A stretch of 64,000 nucleotides of DNA from Ramlibacter ginsenosidimutans (GTDB lineage Bacteria > Pseudomonadota > Gammaproteobacteria > Burkholderiales > Burkholderiaceae_C), in the NCBI RefSeq assembly GCF_016654015.1, contig NZ_JAEPWM010000002.1, positions 496,001 to 560,000 on the forward strand. Direction: 5' to 3'. A program made the position numbers and the translations under genes. Below are positions 19,784-28,628 of this stretch, piece after piece (the first letter of the stretch is position 1; each line of letters starts with the position of its first letter). The notes below the pieces were generated by a model, which worked only from the letters and a program-made list of their open reading frames with translations, was not told the origin of the DNA and made no database searches.

Positions 19784-21756
19784 ACGACACCCTGGACCTC
19801 GGCCGCGCGCCGCGCCTTCTGTTTCTTGCGCGCGGCGGCGACGTCGTGCGCGCGCAGGTCGCCGGCGCGCGGATGGATCGCGCTGCCGCCGGCGCGCTGC
19901 GCGACGACATCTCCACCGACGAGATCACGCCCGTGCGCATCCTCTCGCACTACGACGCGCGCCTGGCGCGCTTTCCCTACACGGGTTTCACGGCGGAAGA
20001 CGGGACGCGGCCGATCGCTGCTGGCGCGGTGCAGGCCGGCGGCTTCCAGGTGACCGTGGCGGGCCGGCGCTACGGCAAGGGATCGTCGCGCGAGCACAGC
20101 CCCGCGGCTGAAAAGCTGGCGGGCATCCGCCTCGTGATCGCGAAAAGCTTCGAGCGCATCTACCGGCAGAACGCGGACAACATCGGCCTCTTCACGTCGA
20201 CCGACTTCGGGCTGGTCGAGCGCATCCAGCGCGGCGAGGCGATCCCGGTGGACGAACTCGTGGCCGGCCGCGATGCGCTGGCCGCCGCCATCCTGCGCAG
20301 CGGCGGGCTGCTGCGCTTCGGGCAGCAGCACTTGCGCGCGGCCAGTCCGGCCCCTGCGCCAGTCGCGAGCGGAGCGCGCACGCTGTTCGAGAAGATCGTG
20401 CAGCGCCACCTGCTGCGCACGACAGCGACGCCGGACGCGCCGGCGCCCGGCGAAGGCTGCTTCGTGCGGGCGGACTGGCGTTTCATCCACGAGTACTACA
20501 CGGGCATGGCGGCGCACATGCTGCATGCCACGTTCGGCCAGCCGCTCGCGCTGCGCGATCCGGCCTCCATCGTGGTGTTCGAGGATCACACTTCCTACGT
20601 GGACGAGAGTCCCGCGCATGCGGGCTCCCCGCTGCTGCCCAACATGCGGGCGATGCAGGAGGCGCAGCGGCAATTCGCGCAGCAGTACGGATTGCGCCAG
20701 CATCGCACCTTGACCGAGCAGGAAGCGCGCGCGGACGACGGCAGCAACGTCGCCGGCATTTCGCACGCCATGATGGCGGAGCACTACGCCTTGCCGGGCC
20801 AGCTCGTTGCGGGCACCGATTCCCACACGCCACACAGCGGCGCTCTTGGCTGCGTCGCCTTCGGCGTGGGCACGACCGACATGGCCAATGCCTTCGTCAC
20901 GGGCGCCGTGCGCCTGACGATGCCGCGCGTGCTGCGCGTGGAGCTGGAAGGCGCGCTACCCGACGGGGTCGCCGCGAAGGACATCGCGCTGCACCTGCTG
21001 CAACTGCCATCGATCCGTGCGGGCGGGGGCGTCGGCCAGGTGTTCGAGTTCGCCGGTCCCGTGCTGCGCGCGCTGTCCACCGACGAACGCGCGACGCTCA
21101 CCAACATGACGGCGGAACTGGGCGGCCTCACCGGCATCGTGGAACCCGATGCGGAGACCGTGCGCTTCCTGCGGGAACGGCGCGGCGTGGCGTTCCAGCT
21201 GGAAGACTGGATGCGCAGCGACCCGGGTGCGAGCTACAGCGACGTGCTGCGCGTGGATTGCGGCGGCTTGTCGCCCATGGTGGCGCGGCCGGGCGATCCG
21301 GGACAAGGCGTGCCGCTGGCAGCACTCGGCGAGCGCGTCCGCGTCGACATCGCGTACGGCGGCTCCTGCACGGCCGGCAAGCGCGAAGACTTCGACCAGT
21401 ACCACGCGGTGCTCGCGTGGGGACTGGAGCAGGGCCTGCGCGTGGCGCCCCACGTGCAGCTGTTCCTGCAGTACGGCACGACGGCCGTGCGCGACTACTG
21501 CAGCGAGCGTGGCTACGACCGCACCTTCGCCGCCGCGGGTGCGCGCATCCTGCAGCCGTCCTGCGGGGCCTGCGCCAACTGCGGCCCGGGCTCGTCGACC
21601 GACGCAGGGCAGGTCACCGTGAGCGCGATCAACCGCAACTTCCCCGGCCGCTCGGGGCCGGGGCAGGTCTGGCTGGCGAGTCCCGCGACCGTGATGGCCA
21701 GCGCGCTCGCCGGCGAACTCACGTCCTGGGCGCAGCTGCGGGCGCATCCGCGCTGA
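19780..21756 (+). CDS. Aconitase-family hydro-lyase with N-terminal swivel domain
   Basis: A 658-residue aconitase superfamily protein in which the LeuD-like swivel domain comes first (about 20-190, with YGKGSSREHSPAAEK) and the LeuC-like catalytic domain second (about 210-658). Catalytic marks are TDSHTPHSGALGC and the three 4Fe-4S cysteines in GSCTAGKRED and PSCGACANCG. AcnA and LeuCD have the opposite order. AcnB has swivel first but also a HEAT domain, which is absent here. It therefore probably isomerises or (de)hydrates a di- or tricarboxylate other than citrate, and context suggests a branched acid used by the neighbouring lyase and CoA-transferase. The last 38 bases overlap the converging HAD gene. 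Confidence 0.87.
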   Translation: MNDTLDLGRAPRLLFLARGGDVVRAQVAGARMDRAAAGALRDDISTDEITPVRILSHYDARLARFPYTGFTAEDGTRPIAAGAVQAGGFQVTVAGRRYGKGSSREHSPAAEKLAGIRLVIAKSFERIYRQNADNIGLFTSTDFGLVERIQRGEAIPVDELVAGRDALAAAILRSGGLLRFGQQHLRAASPAPAPVASGARTLFEKIVQRHLLRTTATPDAPAPGEGCFVRADWRFIHEYYTGMAAHMLHATFGQPLALRDPASIVVFEDHTSYVDESPAHAGSPLLPNMRAMQEAQRQFAQQYGLRQHRTLTEQEARADDGSNVAGISHAMMAEHYALPGQLVAGTDSHTPHSGALGCVAFGVGTTDMANAFVTGAVRLTMPRVLRVELEGALPDGVAAKDIALHLLQLPSIRAGGGVGQVFEFAGPVLRALSTDERATLTNMTAELGGLTGIVEPDAETVRFLRERRGVAFQLEDWMRSDPGASYSDVLRVDCGGLSPMVARPGDPGQGVPLAALGERVRVDIAYGGSCTAGKREDFDQYHAVLAWGLEQGLRVAPHVQLFLQYGTTAVRDYCSERGYDRTFAAAGARILQPSCGACANCGPGSSTDAGQVTVSAINRNFPGRSGPGQVWLASPATVMASALAGELTSWAQLRAHPR

Positions 21757-22375
21757 GCAGCCCGCGCGCGACGAGCGCCTGTCGCACATCGTCCGGGCTG
21801 GTCACGCGCACCGCCTGCAGGCCGAGCGCGGCAGCGGCCTCGACGTTCGGCTCCAGGTCGTCGAACAGCAGCACTTCCGCGGGCGGCACGCCGATGGCGC
21901 GCAGCACGTGCTCGAAGCTCTCGGGTTGCGGCTTGCGGTGGCCGATCTCGTGCGAGGTGAACACGCGCGCGAAGCGGTCCAGGAATCCCGGAAAGCCGCG
22001 CTGCATCTGCGCGACGTGCGACGGATTGGTGTTGCTGATCGCATAGCAGGGCACACGATCGCGGATCGCGTCCAGCATCTGCACGGTCTGCTCGATCTCG
22101 CCGGCCAGGATCGCATCGAAGCCCGCGCGCACCTGCTGCGGCTCGCACTCGAGCTCCAGCACGTGGCGCAGGTGCGCGAAGTAGCCCTCGTCGGGCAGGT
22201 GGCCGGTCTCGTGGCGGCGGAAGGCTTCGTCGAACGAGAAGCGCTCGCGCAGCCCCTCGGCGGGCAGGCGCGAGTGCGGCGCCCAGGTGGCGAAGGCGCG
22301 CTCCCAGTCAATGGTGAGCAGCACGCCGCCGAGGTCGAAGAGCACGGCGCGCGTGGCGGGACGATGGTCGGGCAT
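21719..22375 (-). CDS. HAD family hydrolase (phosphatase-like, subclass IA)
   Basis: A 218-residue HAD protein. Motif I is FDLGGVLL with the second Asp replaced by Gly (D-x-G-G-V), as in the YihX/epoxide-hydrolase-N-terminal branch of the family. Motif II is AISNTNPSH, motif III includes HRKPQPESFE, and motif IV is LLFDDLEPNVEAA. It is probably a small-molecule phosphatase such as a sugar-1-phosphate phosphatase, but the substrate is not predictable. It converges on the aconitase-family gene and overlaps its end, and is divergent from the antiporter gene. Confidence 0.85.
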   Translation of the reverse strand: MPDHRPATRAVLFDLGGVLLTIDWERAFATWAPHSRLPAEGLRERFSFDEAFRRHETGHLPDEGYFAHLRHVLELECEPQQVRAGFDAILAGEIEQTVQMLDAIRDRVPCYAISNTNPSHVAQMQRGFPGFLDRFARVFTSHEIGHRKPQPESFEHVLRAIGVPPAEVLLFDDLEPNVEAAAALGLQAVRVTSPDDVRQALVARGLLSADAPAAAPRT

Positions 22376-22427
22376 GGCGCCATTGTCCCCGCGGCCGCGC
22401 GCTTTCGGATAAGGTCGCGCAGCATCC

Positions 22428-23675
22428 ATGTCCGTCCTCGACCTCATCGCCGTCCTGCTCAGCGCCGTCGGCGTGCTGGGTTACTTCAACCATCGCGTGC
22501 TGCGCCTGCCGGACACGATCGGCATCACCGCGATGGGCGTGGTGGTCTCGCTCGCCATCGGCATCGCCGGCCATGCGGTGCCGGGTGCGGCGGACTGGGC
22601 GGGCAAGCTCGCCGACCGCTTCGACTTCCCGGAACTGGTGCTGCACGGCTTGCTGAGCGTGCTGCTGTTCGCCGGGGCCCTGCACGTGAGCTTCGGCGAC
22701 CTCGCGCGGCAGAAGCTGCCCGTCCTGGTGCTGTCGACGGTGGGCGTGGTGCTGTCCACCGCACTCGTCGGCGGCGGCGCGTGGCTGCTGCTGCACGCGC
22801 TGCACGTGCCGGTCGCCCTGCGGCACTGCCTGCTGTTCGGCGCGCTGATCTCCCCCACCGATCCGATCGCGGTGCTGGGAGTCCTGAAGACCGTCGGCGT
22901 GCCCAAGGCGCTGCAGACCGACATTGCCGGCGAGAGCCTGTTCAACGACGGGACGGGCGTGGTCGCCTTCCTGGTGATGCTGTCGCTGACTGCCGGAGGC
23001 GGTTACCCGAGCGCCGAAGGCATCGGCCTGCTGTTGTTGCGCCAGGTGGTGGGTGCGCTGCTGCTGGGGATCGCCTGCGGCTACGTCGTGTTCGTGCTGC
23101 TGCGGGGCGTGGACAGCTACCCGGTGGAAATCATCCTCACCCTGGCGCTCGCGACCGCAAGCTACAGCCTGGCCGAGCGCCTGGGCGTCTCGGCGCCGCT
23201 CACGGTGGTGGTGGCGGGACTCGTCATCGGCAACCACGGCGTGCGCCACGCGATGAGCGAGAGCACGCAGGAGCACCTGCTGTCGTTCTGGGACCTGCTG
23301 GACGAGGTGCTGAACCTCGTGCTGTTCGGCCTGGTCGGACTGCAACTGCTCTCTTGGGACGGCGGACGCATCGCCTGGGCCGGCGCGTTCCTGATGATCC
23401 CGGTGGTGCTCGTGGCGCGCTTCGTGAGCGTCGGCGTGCCGGCGCTGCTGCTGCGTCCGTGGCTCAAGCGGCGCACGCCGCACGCGGTGAAGGTGCTGAC
23501 CTGGGGCGGGCTGCGTGGCGGCATCTCGATTGCGCTGGCGCTCAGCCTGCCGGCCTTCCCGGCGCGCGACACGCTGGTGATGGGCACCTATGCCGTGGTG
23601 TTCTTCAGCCTGCTGGTGCAGGCGCCGTCGCTGGGCTGGTTCCTGCGGCGCATGCGCGTCGGCGAGCCGCGCTGA
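22428..23675 (+). CDS. CPA1 family Na+/H+ antiporter (NhaP type)
   Basis: A 415-residue membrane protein with about twelve hydrophobic segments. The ion-binding motif SPTDPIAVLGVLK and the partner ESLFNDGTGVVAF are exactly those of CPA1 cation:proton antiporters. LTWGGLRGGISIALAL near the end is the conserved Arg helix. It exchanges cytoplasmic Na+ (or K+) for external H+, helping pH and salt balance. It has a short C-terminus without a cytoplasmic regulatory domain. It stands alone, divergent from the HAD gene, and meets the Bug gene end to end with no gap. Confidence 0.92.
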   Translation: MSVLDLIAVLLSAVGVLGYFNHRVLRLPDTIGITAMGVVVSLAIGIAGHAVPGAADWAGKLADRFDFPELVLHGLLSVLLFAGALHVSFGDLARQKLPVLVLSTVGVVLSTALVGGGAWLLLHALHVPVALRHCLLFGALISPTDPIAVLGVLKTVGVPKALQTDIAGESLFNDGTGVVAFLVMLSLTAGGGYPSAEGIGLLLLRQVVGALLLGIACGYVVFVLLRGVDSYPVEIILTLALATASYSLAERLGVSAPLTVVVAGLVIGNHGVRHAMSESTQEHLLSFWDLLDEVLNLVLFGLVGLQLLSWDGGRIAWAGAFLMIPVVLVARFVSVGVPALLLRPWLKRRTPHAVKVLTWGGLRGGISIALALSLPAFPARDTLVMGTYAVVFFSLLVQAPSLGWFLRRMRVGEPR

Positions 23676-24638
23676 TCAGTCCGCCTTCGCACCCGAGTCC
23701 TTCGCGAGCTTCGCCCAGAAGCGGTTCTCGTCCTGCACGAAGGCTGCGAATTCCGCCGGCGAGGCGGACGCCGAGACGTCGGTGCCTTCGCGCGCCAGCG
23801 CCGCCCGGACCTCCGGCTTCTGCAAGGCGAGCTGGGTTGCATCGAACAGCTTCTTCACGATCTCGGGCGGCGTGCCGGGCGGCACGAAGAAGCCGTACCA
23901 GAAGTCGATCTTGTAGGCGGGCAGGCCGGCTTCCTTCATGCCGGGCAGTTCGGGTACGAGCGGGAAGCGTTCGGTCGTGGTCACGCCCAGGCCCACCAGC
24001 CGGCCGCCCTTGATCTGCGGCAGCACCGAGGGCGGCGTGGCGAAGGTCACCTGCGTGTCGCCGGCGATCACCGATTGCACGGCGGGCGCGCCGCCCTTGA
24101 ACGGAATGCCCACGAGGTCCGTGCCCGCGAGCTGGTTGAACAGCACGCCGCCCAGGTGCGGGGCCGATCCCATGCCGGCGTGCGCGAAGTTCACCTTGCC
24201 CGGATTCTTCTTCGCGTACGCGATCAGCTCGGGAATGCTCTTGACGCCCAGTTGCGGATTGGCCGCGACCACCAGGGGCGAGGCGGTGAGCTTGGAGACC
24301 GGCACCAGGCTCTGCACCGATGGCGCGCGCCTGGGATCGATCGCAGGGTTCACCGAGATCGCGCTGGGGCTCGCGATGAGCACCGTGTAGCCGTCGGGCG
24401 CCGCCTTCGCGACATAGTCCGCCGCCAGGCTGGAGCCCGCGCCCGGCCGGTTGTCGATCACCACAGGTTGCCCGAGCACGCGGCCCAGCGCGTCACCGAC
24501 GCTGCGGCCCACGTAGTCGGCGGCGCCGCCGGGCGTGAAGCCCACGACCAGCCGCACCGGCCGTTCGGGCCAGGATTGCGCCGCGGCATGGCCGCACAGA
24601 GCCACTGCGAATGCGAAGGCGAGCCAGCTACGGGTCAT
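23676..24638 (-). CDS. Bug/TctC family tripartite tricarboxylate receptor
   Basis: A 320-residue periplasmic receptor with a signal peptide (cleavage about residue 20, HAAA-Q). The family pieces are WPERPVRLVVGFTPGGAADY, VVIDNRPGAGS, DGYTVLIAS and GIPFKGGAPAVQSVIAG. AAGGAG stands five bases before the ATG. It follows an enoyl-CoA hydratase gene by 16 bases in the same operon, so it is likely the receptor for a carboxylate degraded by beta-oxidation-like steps (inference). There are no TctA or TctB genes nearby. It is the second Bug gene in the window. Confidence 0.9.
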   Translation of the reverse strand: MTRSWLAFAFAVALCGHAAAQSWPERPVRLVVGFTPGGAADYVGRSVGDALGRVLGQPVVIDNRPGAGSSLAADYVAKAAPDGYTVLIASPSAISVNPAIDPRRAPSVQSLVPVSKLTASPLVVAANPQLGVKSIPELIAYAKKNPGKVNFAHAGMGSAPHLGGVLFNQLAGTDLVGIPFKGGAPAVQSVIAGDTQVTFATPPSVLPQIKGGRLVGLGVTTTERFPLVPELPGMKEAGLPAYKIDFWYGFFVPPGTPPEIVKKLFDATQLALQKPEVRAALAREGTDVSASASPAEFAAFVQDENRFWAKLAKDSGAKAD

Positions 24639-24654
24639 GGAAACTCCTTGCGGC

Positions 24655-25476
24655 TCACTTGCCACGGAACACCGGCGTGCGTTTCTCCATGAAGGCGCGG
24701 CGGCCTTCGGCGTAGTCATCGCTTTCGAAGCAGTCGAGGATCAAGCGCTTGCACAGGTCGCGGTCGAGGTCGGCATCGTCCTTCAGCATCTCCTCGATGA
24801 TCCGCTTGCCCGCACGGATCGTGAGCGGCGCATTGGCCGAGAACATCGTCACGTACTCGCTGAGCAGCGAGGCCAGTTGCTCGCCCGGGCACACCCGCGT
24901 CACCAGCCCGAGCGACTTCGCCTCGGGTGCGCCGATGCGGCGGCCGGTGAAGAACAGGTCCTTCGCGGCGCCGACGCCGACCAGGTTGACCAGGTTCTTG
25001 AGCGCGGACAGGCGATAGCCGAGGCCGAGCCGGGCGGCGGGAATGCCGAACTGCGCATCCTCGCTGGCCAGCCGGATGTCGCAGCTGATCGCGACGTTGA
25101 CGCCGCCGCCGATGCAGTAGCCGCGGATGCAGGCGAGCGTCGGCTTGGCGCAGCGGTAGATCGCCATCAGCGCTTCTTCCGCCATCGCTTCGTACACCTT
25201 CACCGCCTCGCGCGCGGCCCGCATGTCCTCGAACTGGGAGATGTCGGCGCCCGAGACGAAGGCTTTCTCGCCGGCGCCGGAGAACACCACGAGCCGGATC
25301 GCGTCGTCGGCCTCGGCCTGCGCGAGCAGCGGCGGCACCGCCTGCCACATGTCCACGGACAGCGCGTTGTGCTTGGCAGGCTGGTTGAATCGGATGTGCA
25401 GCGCGGCCCCTTCGGTCCAGGCCTGCACGCGTTCGGTGTCGGAGCGGTAAGCCCCTGGGGTCGTCGCCTCGGTCAT
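24655..25476 (-). CDS. Enoyl-CoA hydratase/isomerase family protein
   Basis: A 273-residue crotonase-fold protein. The oxyanion-hole segments are FSGAGEKAFVSGADISQFE and IRGYCIGGGVNVAISCDIRLA. AQFGIPAARLGLGY follows, where many family members carry the catalytic Glu; the C-terminal part is typical of the family. It probably hydrates or isomerises an enoyl-CoA; the exact reaction is uncertain because crotonases are diverse. It is first in a two-gene operon with the Bug receptor. The ATG at 25476 gives the expected N-terminus. Confidence 0.87.
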   Translation of the reverse strand: MTEATTPGAYRSDTERVQAWTEGAALHIRFNQPAKHNALSVDMWQAVPPLLAQAEADDAIRLVVFSGAGEKAFVSGADISQFEDMRAAREAVKVYEAMAEEALMAIYRCAKPTLACIRGYCIGGGVNVAISCDIRLASEDAQFGIPAARLGLGYRLSALKNLVNLVGVGAAKDLFFTGRRIGAPEAKSLGLVTRVCPGEQLASLLSEYVTMFSANAPLTIRAGKRIIEEMLKDDADLDRDLCKRLILDCFESDDYAEGRRAFMEKRTPVFRGK

Positions 25477-25573
25477 GGGCGGCAGTATGTGGTGCGCGAC
25501 CCGCTCACGGATGCGGGCTTTCCCGCTGCGCACACCAAAGCATCAACCGCGCGTGCGCGGCCAGGCCGGCGCC

Positions 25574-25744
25574 TCAGCCGCCGTGGAAGCCTTCGAGGAT
25601 GTCGTCGGGCGGCTTGTCCGGCTGCACCGTCGATTCGTTGGTGCGCGCCGGCGAATCCAGCTTGCGGCTTTCCTCCTCGGCGCGGCGCAGCTTGGCCTCG
25701 CTCTCGGCGGGCGGCGTGGGTTGGGCGTTGTTCAGATCGGCCAT
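25574..25744 (-). CDS. Small hydrophilic protein
   Basis: A 56-residue charged and Pro-rich peptide, MADLNNAQPTPPAESEAKLR onwards, ending DDILEGFHGG. There are no hydrophobic segments, so it is probably cytoplasmic and disordered. No family is recognised. An in-frame ATG nine bases upstream (MALMADL) is an alternative start. Its codon third positions are GC-rich, which supports coding, but the ribosome site is weak. It stands alone 97 bases after the enoyl-CoA hydratase start. Confidence 0.5.
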   Translation of the reverse strand: MADLNNAQPTPPAESEAKLRRAEEESRKLDSPARTNESTVQPDKPPDDILEGFHGG

Positions 25745-25856
25745 GAGGGCCATGCTAGGCGGCGGGTGTGGGCGCCGGGATCGTCCTGCGCGCCATCGTG
25801 CTGTAGTCCGCATGTGCGCCCGAGCTCGGGCGTGGCTTCTGCCGCGTGATCCGTGT

Positions 25857-26060
25857 TCAGTGCAGCGCCGTCTCCACGGCCGGCACCGACAGTTCGCGGC
25901 CGACCATGGCGCGGGCGTAGAAATAGTTGTTGCGCGCGCGCTCGGTCATGCTGTCGAGGTCCACGTGGCCGGTGGGGTCGCAAGGGAAGGCATAGCCCCG
26001 GCCGCTATGGAACAGCGAGCGGAAGCACAGCTGGTGGACTTGGGACCGGGACTCGTTCAT
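25857..26060 (-). CDS. Small soluble protein of unknown function
   Basis: A 67-residue protein (MNESRSQVHQLCFRSLFHSG onwards). The middle CDPTGHVDLDSMTERARNNYFYARAMVGRE segment is helical and charged. Not recognised, but it reads like a conserved short protein because it has balanced composition and the AAGGAGAGAGAGAC leader gives a good ribosome site. The leader also carries a 6-base-pair hairpin (AGGGCG at 26082-26087 with CGCCCT at 26091-26096). Confidence 0.6.
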   Translation of the reverse strand: MNESRSQVHQLCFRSLFHSGRGYAFPCDPTGHVDLDSMTERARNNYFYARAMVGRELSVPAVETALH

Positions 26061-26371
26061 GTCTCTCTCTCCTTGGCCTGGAGGGCGTGTCGCCCTTCCT
26101 GTGCCTTCAATATGGTTTGCGTCCTGGGCTCCCGCCATCAGCACTTGCTGAATTGCAGCCTAGGCCGGCGGCCCTTCGCAGGCGGGCGCGCGGCCGAGGC
26201 GGCATCGGCGCCGTCCTATGCCGAGTCGGGTCAACGCTGACCCAGCCGCGGTCCGTTTCTTCTGCCTTGTCCTAGCACATGTCGGCCGGCGCCCACAGGG
26301 GAACGCACGTGAGCCCGACTGCGCCGGCCGCGCATGCGGGACACGATGGCCTGCACACCACAGGAGCAAGC
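26061..26371. other. Intergenic region without a gene
   Basis: About 310 bases between two divergent short genes. It holds the leader and hairpin of the 67-residue gene on its left, a small palindrome TCAGCACTTGCTGA at 26138-26151, and the ribosome site CAGGAGCAAGC before the oxidase-like gene on its right. Reading frames here have no convincing start, ribosome site or composition. No clear sigma-70 promoter was recognised, although both genes need one in this interval. Confidence 0.5.
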
Positions 26372-26869
26372 ATGAGCGACAAGAACCCGCACGAGGTCCT
26401 CTGGGACCTGATCCAAGACACGCGTTTCTGCATGCTGGCGCACCGCCACGCGGACGGCACGCTGCACTCCCACCCGATGACGACGCAGAACAAGAAGCTC
26501 GAGGCCGATGCCTGCCTGTACTTCTTCGTCTCGCGTTCGACCGAGGTGGGCGAGCGCCTGCAGCAGGACGGCAACGTGAACCTCGCCTACGCCAACCCGG
26601 GCAAGGACTCGTGGGTTTCGATCACCGGCACGGCGCGCCTCCTCGAGGACATGGAGAAGAAGAAGGAGCTGTTCAACGCGATGGCCAAGGCCTGGTTCCC
26701 GAACGGGCCGGACGACCCGGACATGGAGCTGGTCGAAGTGAGGATCGACGAGGCCGAGTACTGGAACGTCAAGGAGAACAAGCTGGTGCAGATGATGAAG
26801 ATGGGCAAGTCGGCCGTGACCGGCAAGCGTCCCGGACTCGGCGAGCACCGCGAGCTGCAATTCCACTGA
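26372..26869 (+). CDS. Pyridoxamine 5'-phosphate oxidase-like / general stress protein 26 family
   Basis: A 165-residue split-barrel flavin-binding protein. LWDLIQDTRFCMLAHRHADGTLHSHPMT is the usual opening strand pair. LYFFVSRSTEVGERLQ and VNLAYANPGKDSWVSITGTARL match the general stress protein 26 branch of the PNPOx superfamily. These proteins bind FMN or FAD and are linked to stress tolerance, but the reaction is generally unknown. The ATG has GGAG seven bases upstream. Its end lies eleven bases from the converging recQ end. Confidence 0.85.
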   Translation: MSDKNPHEVLWDLIQDTRFCMLAHRHADGTLHSHPMTTQNKKLEADACLYFFVSRSTEVGERLQQDGNVNLAYANPGKDSWVSITGTARLLEDMEKKKELFNAMAKAWFPNGPDDPDMELVEVRIDEAEYWNVKENKLVQMMKMGKSAVTGKRPGLGEHRELQFH

Positions 26870-26880
26870 AGGCGACGCGC

Positions 26881-28623
26881 CTACGCGGGCGCGCCGTCCT
26901 GCGCGCGCTGCTGGCGCGGCGCGCGTGCCCGCCGCACGAATTCGGGCAGGAAGCTGCGGCGGCTGCGGTCGGCAAAGGCGACGGTCACCTGCGTCGCAGT
27001 GGCTTCCTCCACCACGCCGCGGCCATAGCGGCGCACCTCGACCAGGTCGCCACGCGTGAAGACCGCCGGCGCCTGCTCGTGTTCGCCGTCTCCGTTTTCC
27101 TGCGCATCCGCTTCCTTGCGCCGCAGCAGGTCCTCCACGACGGCTTCGTGCGCGGCGATGCGGCGGCAGTTGTCGCAGTGGCCGCAACGCTCGAACGGCG
27201 CGGCGTCCTCCTCCAGGTGCTCGAGCAGCACGCGCCAGCGGCACTGGCCCGTCTGCGCATAGAACACCATCCGTTCCAGCGCCTCGCGGTCCAGGTCGCG
27301 CTTGCGGCCATAGCCTTCGGTGAGCGCGCGCAGGCGCGAGGCCGGCGCGGATTTCGCCAGCAGGCGCAGCGTGCCGTCGCGGGCCATCGAGACGATGCGG
27401 TCCTTGCGCAACAGGCCCAGCGTGACCTGCAGCTTCGAGCGCGGGCGGCCGATGCGTGCCTGCAGCAGCGGCAAGGTCCAGGCCGGCGCTTCCGCGGGCT
27501 GCTCCTGCAAGGCATGCACGATGGCCATCGCGTCTTCCTCGCCGGGGTAGCGTCCGGCCATGAAGAACTGCTGGATCGCCTTGTCGCCGCGCAGGAACAG
27601 CAGCGTGCAGCGCGCCGTTTCGCCGTCGCGTCCCGCCCGCCCCGCTTCCTGGTAGTAGGCCTCCAGCGTGGCCGGCAACTGGTAGTGCAGCACGAAGCGG
27701 ATGTCGGGCTTGTCGATGCCCAGGCCGAAGGCGTTGGTCGCGACCATCACGCGGCGCTCGCCGTTCATGAAGGCCTCCTGCACGGCGGCGCGTTCCGCCG
27801 CGGGCAGCTTGCCGTGGTAGAGGCCCACCGATTCATCGGCTGCGGCCAGCGCCTCGTGCACTGCCGCTGCCGCCTTCACGGTCGCGGTGTAGACGATCCC
27901 GCTGCCCTGGACCGCACGCACGATCTTCAGCACCTGCGCCAGCTTGTCCGCTTCCTTCGCCAGGGACACCACGCGCAGGTCGAGGTTGGGGCGGTAGGCG
28001 CTCGTGTTGACGACGCCGTCCGCGGGGATCTGCAGCTGCTGGCAGATGTCCTGCGCGATGCGCTCGGTCGCCGTCGCGGTGAGCGCCAGCACCACGGGCC
28101 GGCCCAGGCGGGGCAGCACGTGCGCGATCTCCAGGAAGGCCGGGCGGAAATCGTGCCCCCACTGCGAGATGCAGTGCGCCTCGTCCACGGCCAGCAGGCC
28201 GACCGGATGTTTCGTGAGCAGCTCGAGAAAGGCCGGGTCCGACAGCCGCTCGGGCGTGGTCATGATGATGCGCGCGCTGCCGTCCGCCACCGCGGCTTCG
28301 GCCGCCCGCGCTTCCTCGCCGTCGGTGCCGCTGTTCACCTGCACGGCCGCGATGCCCAGCGCGCGCAGCGACTCGCATTGGTCCTTCATCAGCGCGATCA
28401 GCGGCGACACGACGACGGTGCGGCCTTCCAGCAGCAGCGCGGGCAGCTGGTAGCACAGCGATTTGCCGGCTCCCGTGGGCATGATGGCCAGCGTCGGCTG
28501 GCCCGCGAGCACGCGCTCGATCACTGCGGCCTGCCCGGGCCGCAGCCGCGACAGGCCGAAGGTGTCGCGCAGCAGGGTGCGAACGCGCCGCATCGCGGCG
28601 GTGGGCGATGCGGTGCGGGGCAT
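26881..28623 (-). CDS. recQ: ATP-dependent DNA helicase RecQ
   Basis: A 580-residue superfamily 2 3'-5' helicase. Motif 0 (LRDTFGLSRLRPGQ), Walker A MPTGAGKS, DEAH box VDEAHCISQWGHDFRP, LTATAT, and the motif VI region YQEAGRAGRDG are all present. The RecQ zinc-binding cysteines are in GQCRWRVLLEHLEE and RCGHCDNC. A winged helix follows, but no HRDC domain is evident, and the protein is about 30 residues shorter than E. coli RecQ. It acts in recombination and fork repair. It is five bases downstream of a small acidic protein gene and probably cotranscribed with it. Confidence 0.92.
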   Translation of the reverse strand: MPRTASPTAAMRRVRTLLRDTFGLSRLRPGQAAVIERVLAGQPTLAIMPTGAGKSLCYQLPALLLEGRTVVVSPLIALMKDQCESLRALGIAAVQVNSGTDGEEARAAEAAVADGSARIIMTTPERLSDPAFLELLTKHPVGLLAVDEAHCISQWGHDFRPAFLEIAHVLPRLGRPVVLALTATATERIAQDICQQLQIPADGVVNTSAYRPNLDLRVVSLAKEADKLAQVLKIVRAVQGSGIVYTATVKAAAAVHEALAAADESVGLYHGKLPAAERAAVQEAFMNGERRVMVATNAFGLGIDKPDIRFVLHYQLPATLEAYYQEAGRAGRDGETARCTLLFLRGDKAIQQFFMAGRYPGEEDAMAIVHALQEQPAEAPAWTLPLLQARIGRPRSKLQVTLGLLRKDRIVSMARDGTLRLLAKSAPASRLRALTEGYGRKRDLDREALERMVFYAQTGQCRWRVLLEHLEEDAAPFERCGHCDNCRRIAAHEAVVEDLLRRKEADAQENGDGEHEQAPAVFTRGDLVEVRRYGRGVVEEATATQVTVAFADRSRRSFLPEFVRRARAPRQQRAQDGAPA

Positions 28624-28628
28624 CCGCT

